A stretch of DNA of 64,000 bases from Dipylidium caninum (lineage: Eukaryota > Platyhelminthes > Cestoda > Cyclophyllidea > Dipylidiidae): assembly GCA_017562135.1 (NCBI GenBank), contig QEYB01001046.1:4712001-4776000 (forward strand), given 5' to 3'. Positions 1 through 13,234 of the stretch are shown here, in pieces. The notes under the pieces were generated by a model, which had not been told where the DNA came from, did not search any database, and worked only from the letters and a program-made list of their open reading frames with translations. Made by a program: the position numbers and the translations under genes. How positions within the stretch are numbered: position 1 is the stretch's first letter; each line of letters starts with the position of its first letter.

Positions 1-3000
1 GCCGTTGATTCATTGAAGTACGTGAGCAGTCTCGGTTACGACGTACTTGCCTGTAAGTCCATTTATCCAAACGAGTCCCTCTCAACACTACCAGACCTGT
101 TATACCCACACGAATCATCCATGTTGTTCTGCTAGTCTGTCTTATCGAAGCTCTGGCGTCGGACAAGGCCAAGACGGGCTCGTTAGAAATGGGAAGTAAC
201 CTGCATGGTTGGTCTCCTTTCTCGTTTATGAGGTTGCTTTTTAGCCCTTGCGACTTTTACTGGAGCTCTGTGCAAAAAGTACCAATTTGACTTGGCGGGT
301 ATCCTTCAGTACGTTTTGAATCAACTTAAGGCCGGAAGAAGGTGAGGACATGAAATACAACATCTTTTTGCGCTTGATATAATTTGCCCGTTAGAGATTC
401 GGGTTGGGAATCCCAGGTATCATAAGAAATAGATTTTAATCATTTGTTGGTATAAGCCTCCTTGCGGAGCATAATGTCAGATCGAGTGCAATTGATACTG
501 CTTAACATATGCAGGCCTGTTATTTGTTGTTAATACGCATATACGCTTTGCATCATGTGAATGTTTATTCAGTGGTGAATATTTTATTTATTTCTCCATT
601 CTCAATAGCGAGGATTTGGTGATCTTGCAAGAGATAATCCATCAGATGGCGGGTTTGGACCCATACGAAGAGATGACCAACGAACAGCTGGAGGCGGCCT
701 CTGGTGGCGAGATCCTACTTCAAGAGGGAGGCTACTATGCCCAAATTCGGAACGCTCGACGTAATGCCAACCGCTTGAAAGAGGCTCTCATTGAGAACCG
801 GTTTATTATGCCACTGGTTTTTCTAATGGCACAACAGAGAGACGCCATTCTTTATCTGGACGAACCGGAACGACATGTAAAAACCGCCGGACGTCTTTAT
901 GATCAGGTAGACCAATTGATTTAAATTTTACGCTAATTACGCCTTCGAAAACTCGAGTTTTTTCTTACTCCCATTCTCTCCAGTGCCAAGGTACACTGGT
1001 TCAATTCATCACCTTCTTGAGTCTACAACTCTCGCGAGAAGAGATGCAAAGCGCAGTGTTTCTCTATTGAACAAATGATGAGTGACTATTTCGTTCCTGC
1101 GGATACCGCATTTTGTCTATTCCGAAATCTCTTTCTACAAAAAGTTGCCGTACGTTTCTATCAAAATCCGCTTCCCTACCCGTCCCTAAAATGTTACGTT
1201 TGGGTGATTCATGTTTCTGTTTTCTACATCCAAATTGTTTAGCACTTATTTGAGGCGTCGATTGAGAAGCCTGGAGACGAAGAGAAAAGTACCCCGACGG
1301 ATAAGGTAAGTCAATGGTCTTTTGCATGCAGTCTTTTATTAAAAGAACAATACCACTTGATAATTAGTTAAATTAGAAATTAGCTTTCATGATGGGATCG
1401 TTTTTGGCTTTTACTGACAGTATTTTACGTGATTTTTTAATTCTAGGCGGCTTATGTGAGGGCAGCTCGCACCGTTATAGCTGATGTAGCTCGTTCCATT
1501 GAGCCACTTTATTCACCCCGCGTTTGGGAGGAGTTGGGCACGGCGTTCTTCGCCACCTTCTGGTGCCTCGAGTCGGGGGGATCTTATCTTTCCCAGCGCA
1601 GCCTATCAGCGCCAACGACACATTTTGCGTAGCCAACTCGAGGCGATAGAACAGAACTCCGACTTGGTGAGTCCCCCTCTCTGTCCCATCAACCATTAGT
1701 TCATCCGTCGACAGATTTCACCCATCTACTTCACCTCGATAGAATTCAGACAAGAAGCGTCGTGAGAAGGAACGCTGTCAAACTCTAATGAATCGGTTGT
1801 CGAGAGAGCAGGACGCTCGTAGAATCCACGTGGATCGCATTCGCGCCTGGTTGCTGTCGGAGCGAGACTCATGGTTTCAGACTATGTCAGCCACCAAAAC
1901 CGATACGATCACCCAATTTTTGCAGTTCTGCGTTTATCCTCGTGTGTTCTATACCGCCAGCGACGCTGTCTATGCCGCCCAGTTCATTCACGTCCTTCAT
2001 CAACTGAAAGCTGCTCAGTTCTCCACCCTCATTTGTCTCGATAGGGTAGGCAATATCCTCGTTTGTAACTTAGATCGCGTTTAAGCTTAAAGCGGAACTC
2101 ACTTTTTCCCTCCTAATCATTTTAACAGTAAGTTTTTTCTGAATATTTGCTTAGATTTTCAACGACATTACTCTTCCAGTAAGCATATGTACGGAAAAGG
2201 AGGCTCATCGTTATGGTCGATTCCTCTGTAAGGTGTTCGAATTTGTTATGCGCTGGCACTCGTCGGAGGAGATCTTCAATCAGGAATGCGGCCAATATCC
2301 CGGCTTTGTTACTGTTTTTCGCAAAGTGAGTTTTTTACTGTAAGGTCAACCGAATTCAGTTATTCAGCTCTGATTGATTCTCCGCCACCTCACGGTCAAC
2401 AAGGCGATGACTTCGTGTCTGGTACTGATTTTTGTAGGGTACAAACGCGAATACGAAAGCGGACCAGTTGCAGTTCGAAAATTACCGACATGTCGTGCAT
2501 AAGTGGCACTACCGAGTGACCAAAGCAGCGGTTGCGTGCCTCGAATCGGGCAACTACGCCCAAATCCGGAACGCGCTTATCGTCCTTACGCACATTTTGC
2601 CACACTACCCCAAGATCGGCCAATTCGGTAGTGCTGTGGAACGAAGGGTGAATAAACTTAAGGAGGAGGAGAAAGACAGACGGCCAGACCTTAAGGCAAG
2701 CCATTACTTGTTACAGAACTTCGCAACATTACGTAGTCCAGATGGAAACAGTAATTCCCGAATGAGAGGGAATTTATAAATCTTTGACTCTTTTGTACTT
2801 ATCATAACATAGTTTCGCAAATGCTCCTCCACTTAATTTATACTTTTTAAGTATTTCTCCTTCGTAATCCTCTGATCATATGAAATACTACTGCAATTCA
2901 ACCTACAAATCTGTTATAACGCTACAGAGACAAACATATCCAGATCGAGTCTTCCGGATTATGAGGAGTCGTTGTAGTCAAACATGCGCTTGATCACTTT

Positions 3001-4748
3001 CTTAATCGCTCCCCCATTATTATCTATAACGTGACTTAGATCCGGCTAATAATATCTTAATTTATTCGGGGGATATTGGACCCCCTTAGGCTTAGATACA
3101 CTTTGTGGATGAGCTTCTTGTTGGAACCACACTTTTCGTTGCGAGCATTCTTTACTCCTCTCTTCTTGGCGTAGGTGATGGCTTTCAGCTATGCAGGTGT
3201 GCTACGCCCGTTCAAAGCCAATTGGGTGTCAGAGGAGGAGTTTCATGAGGTGGAGCAGAAGCCTCCTTCGAAAACCCAGTCGTCGCTCCTGTCGCAGACC
3301 AGCCGAACTTCTCCGGGGACCACAGAAGCCTCTGCAGCCAATATTATAGCTGGCACGGTCAGCACCAGCTCTGTCCCTGTCGGTACTCGCTCCTCACCCT
3401 CCGTAGACTCCGTGCGCAACCACCCTGCCCCATCATCCGAAGGAGGTAGTAGGAGGCCTCCACTGGCACCCATCCGACTTGCACTGCGTATTCCTCTCTT
3501 AATTTGCCTTTTAGCTTCCAAGACAGCGGGTATTGTAACAACCACCAGCAAATCTGTTAGGAACCCCCCGGCCTCATCTCAGAAAAGAGTTACATCCACT
3601 ACATCTTAGTAAGTCATTAACCGTCCCCCCACCGATCCTCCCTCTGCCCACCTTCCTGTTCCTGACATCAATTTTTTTCACATTTTAGTGAGGGAACGAA
3701 TTCCGCCCCCCTAGAACATGTTTCCGGAGATGATATACGTGGTATGTTGTCCAAACTTCACGACAAGTTATGTATAGAAATTGTCTTATAATAAGCTCTA
3801 TCACATTCGGCCATCTTTGCTCACGCCTAACTAGTTCATAAAATAAGACACAAAGCGCCGCCCTTGAGCTGAGTCGCAAAAGTTCCCAACATAATAAACT
3901 TGCTTAAACTCATCGGGGAATTTTAAGCGTTACTTTATTATCGAATTTTGATCGCTACAATACCTAAGGTTAGTGTAAGCAACCAGCCTCTAGTACCTCC
4001 ATGTGAAGAGGATTCTAACACTGCGTACCCCAGAATCCTGAATTCATTCGGTCCTTAACCCACTACGCATCAAACATTTCAGAGGCTAAACATCGTCGAA
4101 ACTTACCCGAAAGGACCTACGGTGCGTCTTCATCGAAGGTGAGCGTTATTTGTCGTGAACAAAGCCAACATTGATGTTTAACCCTTTACGTCATCAAACC
4201 TTCGACTGGGAACTTATGAGGCTATCTGCAACATTAGCGTCTTCGCGTATCAGATGGACAACAACAGCCACAGCAACAACAGATCAATGAAGATTCGCCA
4301 ACTCCGATTTCCTCAAAGGATATACGACGTCTTCAACGTAAGCGAGCAGCTGAAGCAGCCCACCTTGGCAACTCCGCGGGAAACGTGACCAGCAACGATG
4401 ATGTTCGTGGGAATAAGGACAGCATCGCTTACTTGGATCTCGACGACATGCATGCCGGTAGCATGATACCGTCTTCGAAGAAGTCCAGAAAGGGTAAAAC
4501 GCCCCCCCTCCCACTGCATATAACTGGGCGCCTTCAAGCGATTGTATCCTCGAATAGGTGGACTCTCCCGCCCTTCAGTTTCCATGGAGAAGCAACGAAC
4601 GGAGGAGGAGACGGGGGACCACAAACACAGGCGTTCACCCGCGTCAAGCGGCCATCGACATCACCGATCTACTCGACGCGCCTCTGGAGGTGGTTCGCCT
4701 TCTCCAACACCGCCAGCCCCACCGCAGTTACGCCACTCTCGAAAGTAG
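1..4748 (+). CDS. THOC2: THO complex subunit 2, 3' part of gene
   Basis: THOC2 is the large scaffold of the THO/TREX complex, which couples nuclear transcription to mRNA export. The gene is 5' truncated by the window edge. Readable exons include 1-52, 136-207, 245-341, about 610-906, 983-1164, 1242-1305, 1447-1665, 1750-2047, 2156-2324, 2439-2695, 3175-3608, 3689-3751, 4083-4138, about 4219-4496 and 4558-4748. Family landmarks are [48 protein letters not shown] and [11 protein letters not shown]. The tail is low complexity, Q-rich (near 4260) and then RS/basic-rich, as in animal THOC2, and ends in TAG at 4746-4748. Polyadenylation signals AATAAA lie at 4802 and 4851. Two frame breaks occur at homopolymers (1059-1061 and 1575-1580), and the intron 2696-3174 appears to be GC-AG. 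Exon ends were placed by eye; gene identity is very secure. Confidence 0.93.
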
Positions 4749-4987
4749 CCCAACCGTCGTCGCCTCCCTTTGTCGTGTATATTCTACCATGCACTTTTTA
4801 TAATAAAAGATCATGGAAAACCCTGAGCTGCCCAGCGCTATTCTTGAAAGAATAAACGTTGATAGTAATAATTAACCCAAACGTAATTCACGACTAAGAG
4901 TCGTTGCATCTGTCCACGGGACCACTTGCGAGCTTAAAAGAGCAATACAGCTGAAACAAGCACATCGTTGCAGTAAGAATTTATTTT
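4749..4987. other. Convergent 3' intergenic region THOC2/AK6
   Basis: A 239-nt tail-to-tail spacer. Plus-strand AATAAA motifs at 4802 and 4851 serve THOC2. For AK6 on the minus strand, an AATAAA (read as TTTATT at 4980-4985) sits only a few bases past its stop, so that 3' UTR may be extremely short. No other gene is seen. Confidence 0.7.
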
Positions 4988-5623
<636 letters not shown>

Positions 5624-5926
5624 TTATAGCAAGTCCTTGAGCTTGTTTACCGTTGATTCAAACAAATACAACTCGGAATTCAGACTCGAAGCAAGCGCAC
5701 CAAGGTTATGGATATGCTCGAGGGACTTGTTGATGCTCTGCTTCTCTTGCGCGAGGGTCAGGTGGTTTAGCCTCTGAATGGATAAAGATGGACTATAGTT
5801 GTCCGATATATCACAAAGGAGCCACTGAATTTCGTCCACGAGGTATACCAGACTATCCTCCAACTTAACAGACAAATCGACGGCAGCCCGCGGCTTCATC
5901 GGCAGCGCCAACCACTCCTTCCGCAT
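5624..5926 (-). CDS. Small helical protein of unknown function upstream of AK6
   Basis: The ORF runs from an ATG at 5926-5924 (MRKEWLALPMKPRAAVDL...) to TAA at 5624, about 100 aa. It is leucine-rich and looks all alpha-helical; no catalytic motif or signal peptide is visible and I do not recognise the family. In-frame reading continues upstream to about 5947 without an ATG, so an upstream exon is possible. The stop is 6 nt from the AK6 start, in the same frame. Coding-like composition and tight linkage argue for a real gene. It could instead be the last exon of a larger protein, perhaps a coiled-coil complex subunit. Confidence 0.55.
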   Translation of the reverse strand: MRKEWLALPMKPRAAVDLSVKLEDSLVYLVDEIQWLLCDISDNYSPSLSIQRLNHLTLAQEKQSINKSLEHIHNLGALASSLNSELYLFESTVNKLKDLL

Positions 5927-5947
5927 ACGTACCAAATAAAACAACAA

Positions 5948-7453
5948 AGGCCAAATTACATATGCTTAAGCGTTAAGTTGGCTATTTACGTACGAAAGCT
6001 GACCGTAAGTAACATTGACCTACTAGGTATGATACGAATATATGTGGACGCCGAGAAAGAGGTATGGCTCACGACAGACATATTAGCCATAGAACAAAAG
6101 GTCTGTTTCGAATCCTTCACTATGCCGTAAATAATTGGAGACTGATCCAGATGCCTTGCGCACTTATGAAACTATTAGACGTCCTTTCACATAACCACTT
6201 AAATTCCGCTATGTTAAACTGCTAAGAATCGGGATATGACGATATCCGTAAGCATATCACAACTGAAACTCTTCACGCGATTATAAAAAACCAGATACAA
6301 AAATCGATAATTAGAAGAGAGTATCTATTGGTCTACTTCAAAAAGCAACACTGAAAACAGCACTGAAACAGGTCCGAAGGAGGAAGATATTTTTTTTTAA
6401 ACCATTCAACCTCTGCCAACCCTTATCTGTTGTGCGGGATTTATTATAGCCTTAAGAACCGCAATTGCCTAAGACATTACCCTTACTATCAGACTAGAAT
6501 TTTGTGAAGGCAACGATCTCAGTTATTACTTGGAAGGATCTGCTTGTGACAAAGCATATTTCTTTCCTCAAACTTTCCTGCCAATCACCGTTATTTTACG
6601 CAATTAATTTAATCATTATGTAACGGACGTTATTTGATGACGAAAACAGATAAGGACTATGGCTTAAAATCATAATATTCCTGTGAATTCTTGCACGCAA
6701 CAGATTAGCTAATGTTGATTAATAAGGTCAATAGAAGAACGTTGTTTATTTCTTGATACATATTTACATGAGACCTGCTCATTTTTCCCTATCGGTTTTG
6801 AAAGCATTACGAGTTCCATCTTCTTAGTGTTTGTTTTCTCATAAGAATTTTGCTGATCGAACCAAATAGTTCTACGAAACAGGGTTGAAGGCTGTTTATG
6901 CTGAAAATTGCCGAACCGGAGCACATGCACGATTCAAGAAATGATATATCAACTTGTGGTAACCTTCGCCAACTTAACGGTCCAATCTTTAGATTCTCCT
7001 CATCTCTTCTAGGTTATTATCACAGCAGTCAATTATGCAGTCCTCATCGCACATCTCCATCTCCCTTTTCAGCACTACCGCGAGGAAGTTACAGGGCTTA
7101 ATGGTTGTTTGGAGTGGGGCATTTTGGCGCTCTTCCTATAGCCCATTCTCCCGCGATGCTTCATTGGAGTATGACAGTCTTTGGTGTCAGTGTCGTTGAG
7201 TAAGCAGACTCGACTGCGCACAACTCGGACACCACTTCAGTGCCCACCTCGACTTCTGAGGAAAGCTGGGCCGCCAGAAAACAGGTGGAGTAATGAACCA
7301 TCTGCCCCTCCTAAATTTATTTTAAAGAGTAAAAAAGACCACTTTGGCGGTGGCAAGGGACGCGGATACGCGATTGTTAGACCAGCGTGTCGGCGGAGGC
7401 AGCGCGAATTTGGCACAGCGGAGAGACGTGTATTAGGGCGAAACAAGGCGGTT
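5948..7453. other. Intergenic spacer, no gene recognised
   Basis: About 1.5 kb, largely AT-rich to about 7.0 kb and then more GC-rich. ORFs are short and show no family motif. On the minus strand an AATAAA (TTTATT at 7317-7322) lies about 130 nt past the aminopeptidase stop and could be its polyadenylation signal. Confidence 0.5.
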
Positions 7454-10400
7454 TTACTTGGCCGCCTTCCACACGCGTGGCAGGACGAACATGCTGGTGA
7501 ACATCATGAGAGGCGCCGCCGTGGGGAGGGTGTCGATCAGCCCAGCGCTGCCCGCGACGTCCACGTGGGTGTAGGGCAGTTGCCTTTCGCAACCCGACCC
7601 GTGCTAAAGTCGACAGTGAGGTAAGTAAACAGGGAGTGCATTTGTTAGAAGTAAAAACAGGGGTTCTCACTGCCAATGACAGACTCGCAACCCGACAGTC
7701 GGGCCACTCCGCCAGTGGAAGGCAAATCACTCTAACTGCGCGGAGGAGGAGAGGCCAGGGGAACAAGGCACCTGCCAAATCACCCAATCACCATGGTTTT
7801 CACTGCCAGGAATACAATGAATCCACACCAGACGGCTGGACTCCTTCCTACTCGGTATAGACTTCTTAATTTCACACGCGAGTGGCTTTAATAAGGTGAC
7901 TGGACTAGTTCACTGGCCAGACGCGAGCTCTGCCCACCGTGGCAAAGAGCCGTAGAGTGGGATTCGAGGAGCTGCCTTGTGATGGAATAGGACAAGTGGT
8001 GGAATAAAAAGACCGAGGTCATCTGAATACGAAGTCTTAGGTCCACTAAGTGGCTGCGATGGAGTGGATAGGGCGGCCTTTCTCGGTCTATAAATCTCCG
8101 TTAGTAGTTAAGTTGAATGATTTTAACGGACAAAAGACAATCGCCGACGTCCTAAGCGAAATGAGGAATGGAAGTCCCTTGAGAACCACGACGACGTACT
8201 GAATTGGTCGACATCGTAGCGCTCACGTACGTATTTTTATGCGTGCCACGTTCATTTCGAAGGGACAATCTAAGGAGTAGGCGGTGGGAGTGGGGGCGTG
8301 AGGGAGGGAGGGAAGGGGAGGAGAGGGGGGGGCTGCTACAAAGTCGAAGCTATTATAACTTTTAACGAAGGCCATCTGGGCTACGTATATGCTCAACTTC
8401 TAAGGCAAGTGGCATTTTAATCACAAAAAGAGTGAGAGAGAAGTTGTCCCACCTTCTCTAAGCCACTCGCCAAAGTCATGAATGCGGCAGGGAATTGGTG
8501 TCCACGGGGTGTCGCGCTGCTCGGCAGGTTATTACACTGGAGCAGATCCTCGTATTCTGTATGTCCTCGGGCCATCTCAAAGTCCTCTTTGCGCACAGTC
8601 GACACCTGAGCAACGACAAAGTCAGTCAGGTGATGTGGCACACTTAGAAACCGAGCCATTCGCTAGCGCCTCACCTCGGCCATGTCGGAGACCCGCTCGC
8701 CGGCCCTCTGCAGTTTGTGCGCCATGCCAAACTTCCGTGCCGGGCCGTTGTCCATGACGGCCTAAGGCGAGGACAGACGTGGAGGTCACCCCAGTCTCAT
8801 CGTAAAAGCGGCATGCAGGCAACTCACCGTGTAGAATTTGTAGGCGCGGATGACGTGGCCGGTGAGAGTGGCCACGGTGAAGAGGAAGGGGTTGACCGCA
8901 CCGAGGGCCTAAAGTTGCAGGAGGCTCGTTAGCGTGAGGGCAACTCATGCTTCGTCAAAACACGGGAACAATGCCTTACAGTCAGCTTATCTGTGGGCGA
9001 TATTCCCTATTTAGAGTTAAGAAGAAACTGGAAGATCGCCTGGCACCGCATCTTCTTTAATTGGAAGCATCAATTTTCACTTAGAAGAGGAGCTATCCCC
9101 CCCCCCTCCTCCTCCCCCTCCAAAGTCATTTTGCAGTTCAATTGTCTAGGGAAGTACATGTCTGATTAAACGTCAGATAATCTGATTTTAATAATGGCTT
9201 GCGGAGAGAAAAGTGCCGTGTCTGTTCCAATTATTTGAAGCCTGCTTAACCGGGCTCACCACAACCGTCGACAAAATCATGGTGGAAGCCCTGAAAGTCA
9301 ACAGACCTCCTCCTTGGCGAGGCAGAGCAGGTCAGACATGACCATGCGCCCCTCGGCGTCAGTGTTGCCGACGCGGATGCGTTTGCCGGCGCGCGAGGTG
9401 ATGATCTCATCGGCGACGTAGGCGTCGGGCCCGAGGGCGTTGCGCACGAAGGCGAGGTGAGCGACCACACGGAGGCCCGCGGGGCGGAGGAGGGCGAGGG
9501 TGCGCAGAAAGCCCGCAACCGCCGCGGCGCCGCACTTGTCCCGGTGCATTCCGGCCATCACGCCGCCCGCCTTCACGTCGCTCCCGCCCGTGTCGTAGGT
9601 GATGCCCTTCCCCACCATGAAAAGGCTCGTGTCAGCCTCCCCGCCGCCGCGATACTCCAAGTGCACCACTCGACCGCGATGCCGGTCGACGCCTTCTCGC
9701 AAAAATAAAAATAGGAGTCCCACTTTTATGCTCACCCTCGCTCCTAGTCCGAGTGCGCCGGCGTCGCCGATTGCGCTATTAACGCAGTAGACTGCACTGA
9801 GGTGGCAACAGCGCGCACCAAGCGACAAACTGACGAGGGTTTTTAGTGGGAGGCTACAACAGTGGCCCGCTTACCCCCCGCAAATAACCTTGTCATGCAC
9901 AGGGGAAAAGAAGCAGAAATTCCTTGCTGAATTTGGTCTCGGAGGAACAGGAGCACATCAAGTTTAGACGTGTTGCGGTGGCAATTTCTCGTTACTCCGT
10001 GACGTGAAGCAGAAGACGCGGTCCAGGTTGTGGAAGTTTTGCAGGGGACTAGTTAACCACCAGTTAGTTAGGTTGCAAACCTTTCATGCCAAGGCGCTGT
10101 GGTGCTACCCGGTCGTCTCAGGAAGGCTTAAAACTAACAGGGGGCCATGATAGTCAGGCATGCGGCCTAAGACGGGAATTAGCTGAAACCGAGCGTGGGA
10201 CGCATAAGCCAGTCGCGTTGCCAGCGCTCGCCCGCATCGGAGGTGGTCAAAAACGCGTCGTCGGCATGCATATTTTATGGGCGCCAGGAGCCTTCACATA
10301 TACATACTTGACGTTGCTCTGTCGACGGCGGCCATCAGGGGATAGGCCTGAGGATTCACATCGGTGACGCTGATGGTGACATCGCGGCAATCCTGGAATT

Positions 10401-11580
10401 CCTTCTGCAAGTACTCCGCGATGCGGGGAGCCGCCATACGCTCGGGGATCGGAACCGCCGATGTCCCTGGCGACTCTTCGACCTTCCTCTATGGCTGAGG
10501 CCACCTTCAACAAGTCCTCCGATGCACCAAAGACGCCCAACTTGATGTACTTGGTTGGTGTCTCGGGGAAGGCTTCTCGAAGCTCCAGAGGCTGCGTTGA
10601 CACACAAGAGACAAGGCTAAAGGCACTGCCAAATACTGCATAAATGAGTTTCCACTACCACCTCGAGCCCCAGTTCTCGAGCGCCCGACCGAAATGATCA
10701 CGACGCGAATGAGTGATGCGCACTCGCACAGACAGACAGGACTTGCCAGGTCAGGACATAATCGGGGGCAGGCGACGGAGACATCGCACCCGTCGTCGCG
10801 AGGCGGGGTCGGGGGGGGGGGAGCGGGGACGGGAGGCTAAGGCCACTACCTGGTAAAGAGCGTGGAGGGCGCCGAGGACGACGTTGAGCAGAGGGAATTC
10901 GCTCACAGCCCATGGCGCGTCCTTCGGTGCCGACGCGAGTGGGCCAAGGACCAAGAGGGGCTGACAGCAGCCCATCGAAACCGCCCTGGGTTGGGGAACA
11001 ACTTTGGTCAGTCGAGTGAAAGCGTCTTGGGCAATAATGAAATGCAACAGTGGATGACTCACTTCTTCAGACCGGCCACCGCCGCGTCATACACGTTTCT
11101 GCTGTCGTCGGTGTCGCCGTCTAACTTGCCGGTTGGCGAAAACAACTGCAGGACGATACAAAGCATGCTATTGCTATCCATAATGCAAAAGTGGAGTGGC
11201 TTTCTACTGCGCGCATGACGAAACAAAACGAATTCATGCAAACCGTAATGGTTTGCGGGAGGGCAGATAGGGAGCGGCGCAATATGAGAGTTAGGCAGCA
11301 AAAGCGACTCACTAGGCGGTAGCACGGATGGACAGGGAATGCCGCGATATCGAGCGTTTCGGATATTTTTGGGTTAACCTAAGGGAAAATGAAGAAAAAA
11401 TAGGTGATGAGGAAGTACATAACGAAAAGGACCATGAAATTAGTAACGTACACGTTCGTAGGCGTTAAGTGTATCCTCGATCAGAGCAAGATTACTCCCG
11501 AGATCCTTCGTAGCGTCGTTAATGAACACCACGATATCAAAACCCTCCTGCAAAATATCGGAAACAGCAACGAGAGACAT
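7454..11580 (-). CDS. M17 family leucine aminopeptidase-like protein
   Basis: A cytosolic dimetal exopeptidase of family M17, closest by eye to the W07G4.4-type branch, which removes N-terminal residues from peptides. Exons: 11452-11580 (start MSLVAVSD), 11063-11145, 10850-11025, 10318-10591, 9307-9695, 8828-8908, 8675-8761, 8453-8605 and 7454-7603. The catalytic core is in the 9307-9695 exon: GKGITYDTGG (metal-binding Lys and Asp), MHRDKCGAA (metal Asp) and VGNTDAEGRMVM (metal Asp/Glu and catalytic Arg). The C-terminus PYTHVDVAGSAG matches the family end. Most checked junctions keep phase, and several introns are only 36-70 nt. Two +1 breaks disrupt the frame, at 11019-11021 and 10444-10447; each is repaired by removing one base from a homopolymer. 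I read it as a functional gene with sequence errors rather than a pseudogene. Confidence 0.88.
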
Positions 11581-13210
11581 GGTCGGTAGAGTGGAGCCTT
11601 GGGAGCGGCGGACTTGAATGTGATGAAGGCCGCCAAATCTGCGGCTTCTCATTGGTAGAAACACACCCAAGTTCAACCATTGGGTGAGTCAGACATAAGG
11701 TCCAATCATTACCGCGAGATGCAAGCCTTTAACGCGATGCACTGAAATGATTGGGCAAACAAGATTGGGATTCATGGGCTGACAATAAGGAATAAAACAG
11801 TGCTACTGAAAGATTCCTAGTAACAATGTGTATATAATGTTGCTAAAAATATAATTTGGTTTCGACTACCTCCAGAGAAGTATGCTGAGACTAACAAAGA
11901 AGTTCTCAACTCTTTTCAATTTTTTATGAGGAGAAGGGCCTACTTTGGCAAGAGCCTATCAGACCATGTGGCATATTAGGCCTCTGTGTTTGGTTGTTAG
12001 GGATACGTTAAGATCACGGAGATCGCAAGTGCGCCTCTAGTCAAGTCTGGGCTCGTCGCGTGAATCAGCCTCTCGCTCTCACCCTCACACAGCAAGATTT
12101 GCCCATGCTTGATGAAATCGATCAAAGTGTCGCTCAAAATTAAATGTTTTTGACAAACATTCCAGGTTCTAGTATTTTGTTCACTCGACAAAACATATGT
12201 GTGCAAGAGTCAAAATAAATGCTGTTGGAAAAGTGAAAAATATTATTAATGAATGCTAATCGCCGGTCATCTAGGGAGCGACTTAGTTTCCGCCGGCGAG
12301 AGTTTGCAATTTCCAGTTTCCACTCGCAAATGAACAAATCGAAACAATTTAAGATTTTACTTCCCCGTCAAAGACTGACCGCCAGTTATGCTTTCAAATT
12401 CTGAAGCCCAGGTTAAAACAGACGAAGTAATGGTTTTGCTCTAAATGGGCATTGTGGAAGTTGTAAGCCATAACGCAAAGTCATCTCGCTTCTTCCTGTC
12501 ATGCACATTTGGTACATTTCATTGGGGAAATTAAATCTATTTACAATTAATAATATTGTAATTCGAAAAGCAATGAAATACTGCACCAGCCCCAACAGGA
12601 GGGGTAGAAGTATTACATAGATAATGCTTCGCAGACATTTTTACCGCAATTAATGAGTGGAGCAGTATGATGTGAAAAGTAGGCAATTACCTTTGGTGCA
12701 AATATATGATAATCCACAAAAGCCCAATGATGGGGATGCGTAGATGAATTAATTACGAAACACTAATTTTAATGGGAACGAGTCCCTAGTTGTCGGGAGA
12801 ATGGTTACTGTAATGAATTAGTCATTATTGTAGAAAGCCATAGGCCTTGGGGTTAAGGCGGTGGGGTTGCTTTTCTAGTAATAAAATGCGTTTAAGCTGA
12901 CTCCCTCAAATGACAATGCGTGCCTTCTGAAAATCCCATATGTGTGCTTGCGTTGCGCACAACTTAAACGGTCCGGAGGCAATATCTTCAGTTTGATTGA
13001 TTTCGTCAATTATAGCGTGATTTCCCGGAGAAATACTTGCTACTAATAAAAATGAGTAAGCAACATTTGCTAATGACAGCCAATTCGTCATTCTGTCAAA
13101 ACGAGGGGTTACAGCAACATAAATTGATCAAATAAATGACATTTTTACTTTTTATTAGACTTATAGAGAAGGCACTCCACTGATTGGTATTGACTAGCGT
13201 GTCCCCCGTT

Positions 13211-13234
13211 AGTGTATCGGTACAAAGATACACT
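13211..13234. repeat. Short inverted repeat (hairpin)
   Basis: AGTGTATC and GATACACT form a perfect 8-bp stem around an 8-nt loop in AT-rich intergenic DNA. There is no T-run or gene end nearby to suggest a terminator. Function is unknown, and it could be a protein-binding palindrome or chance. Confidence 0.5.
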
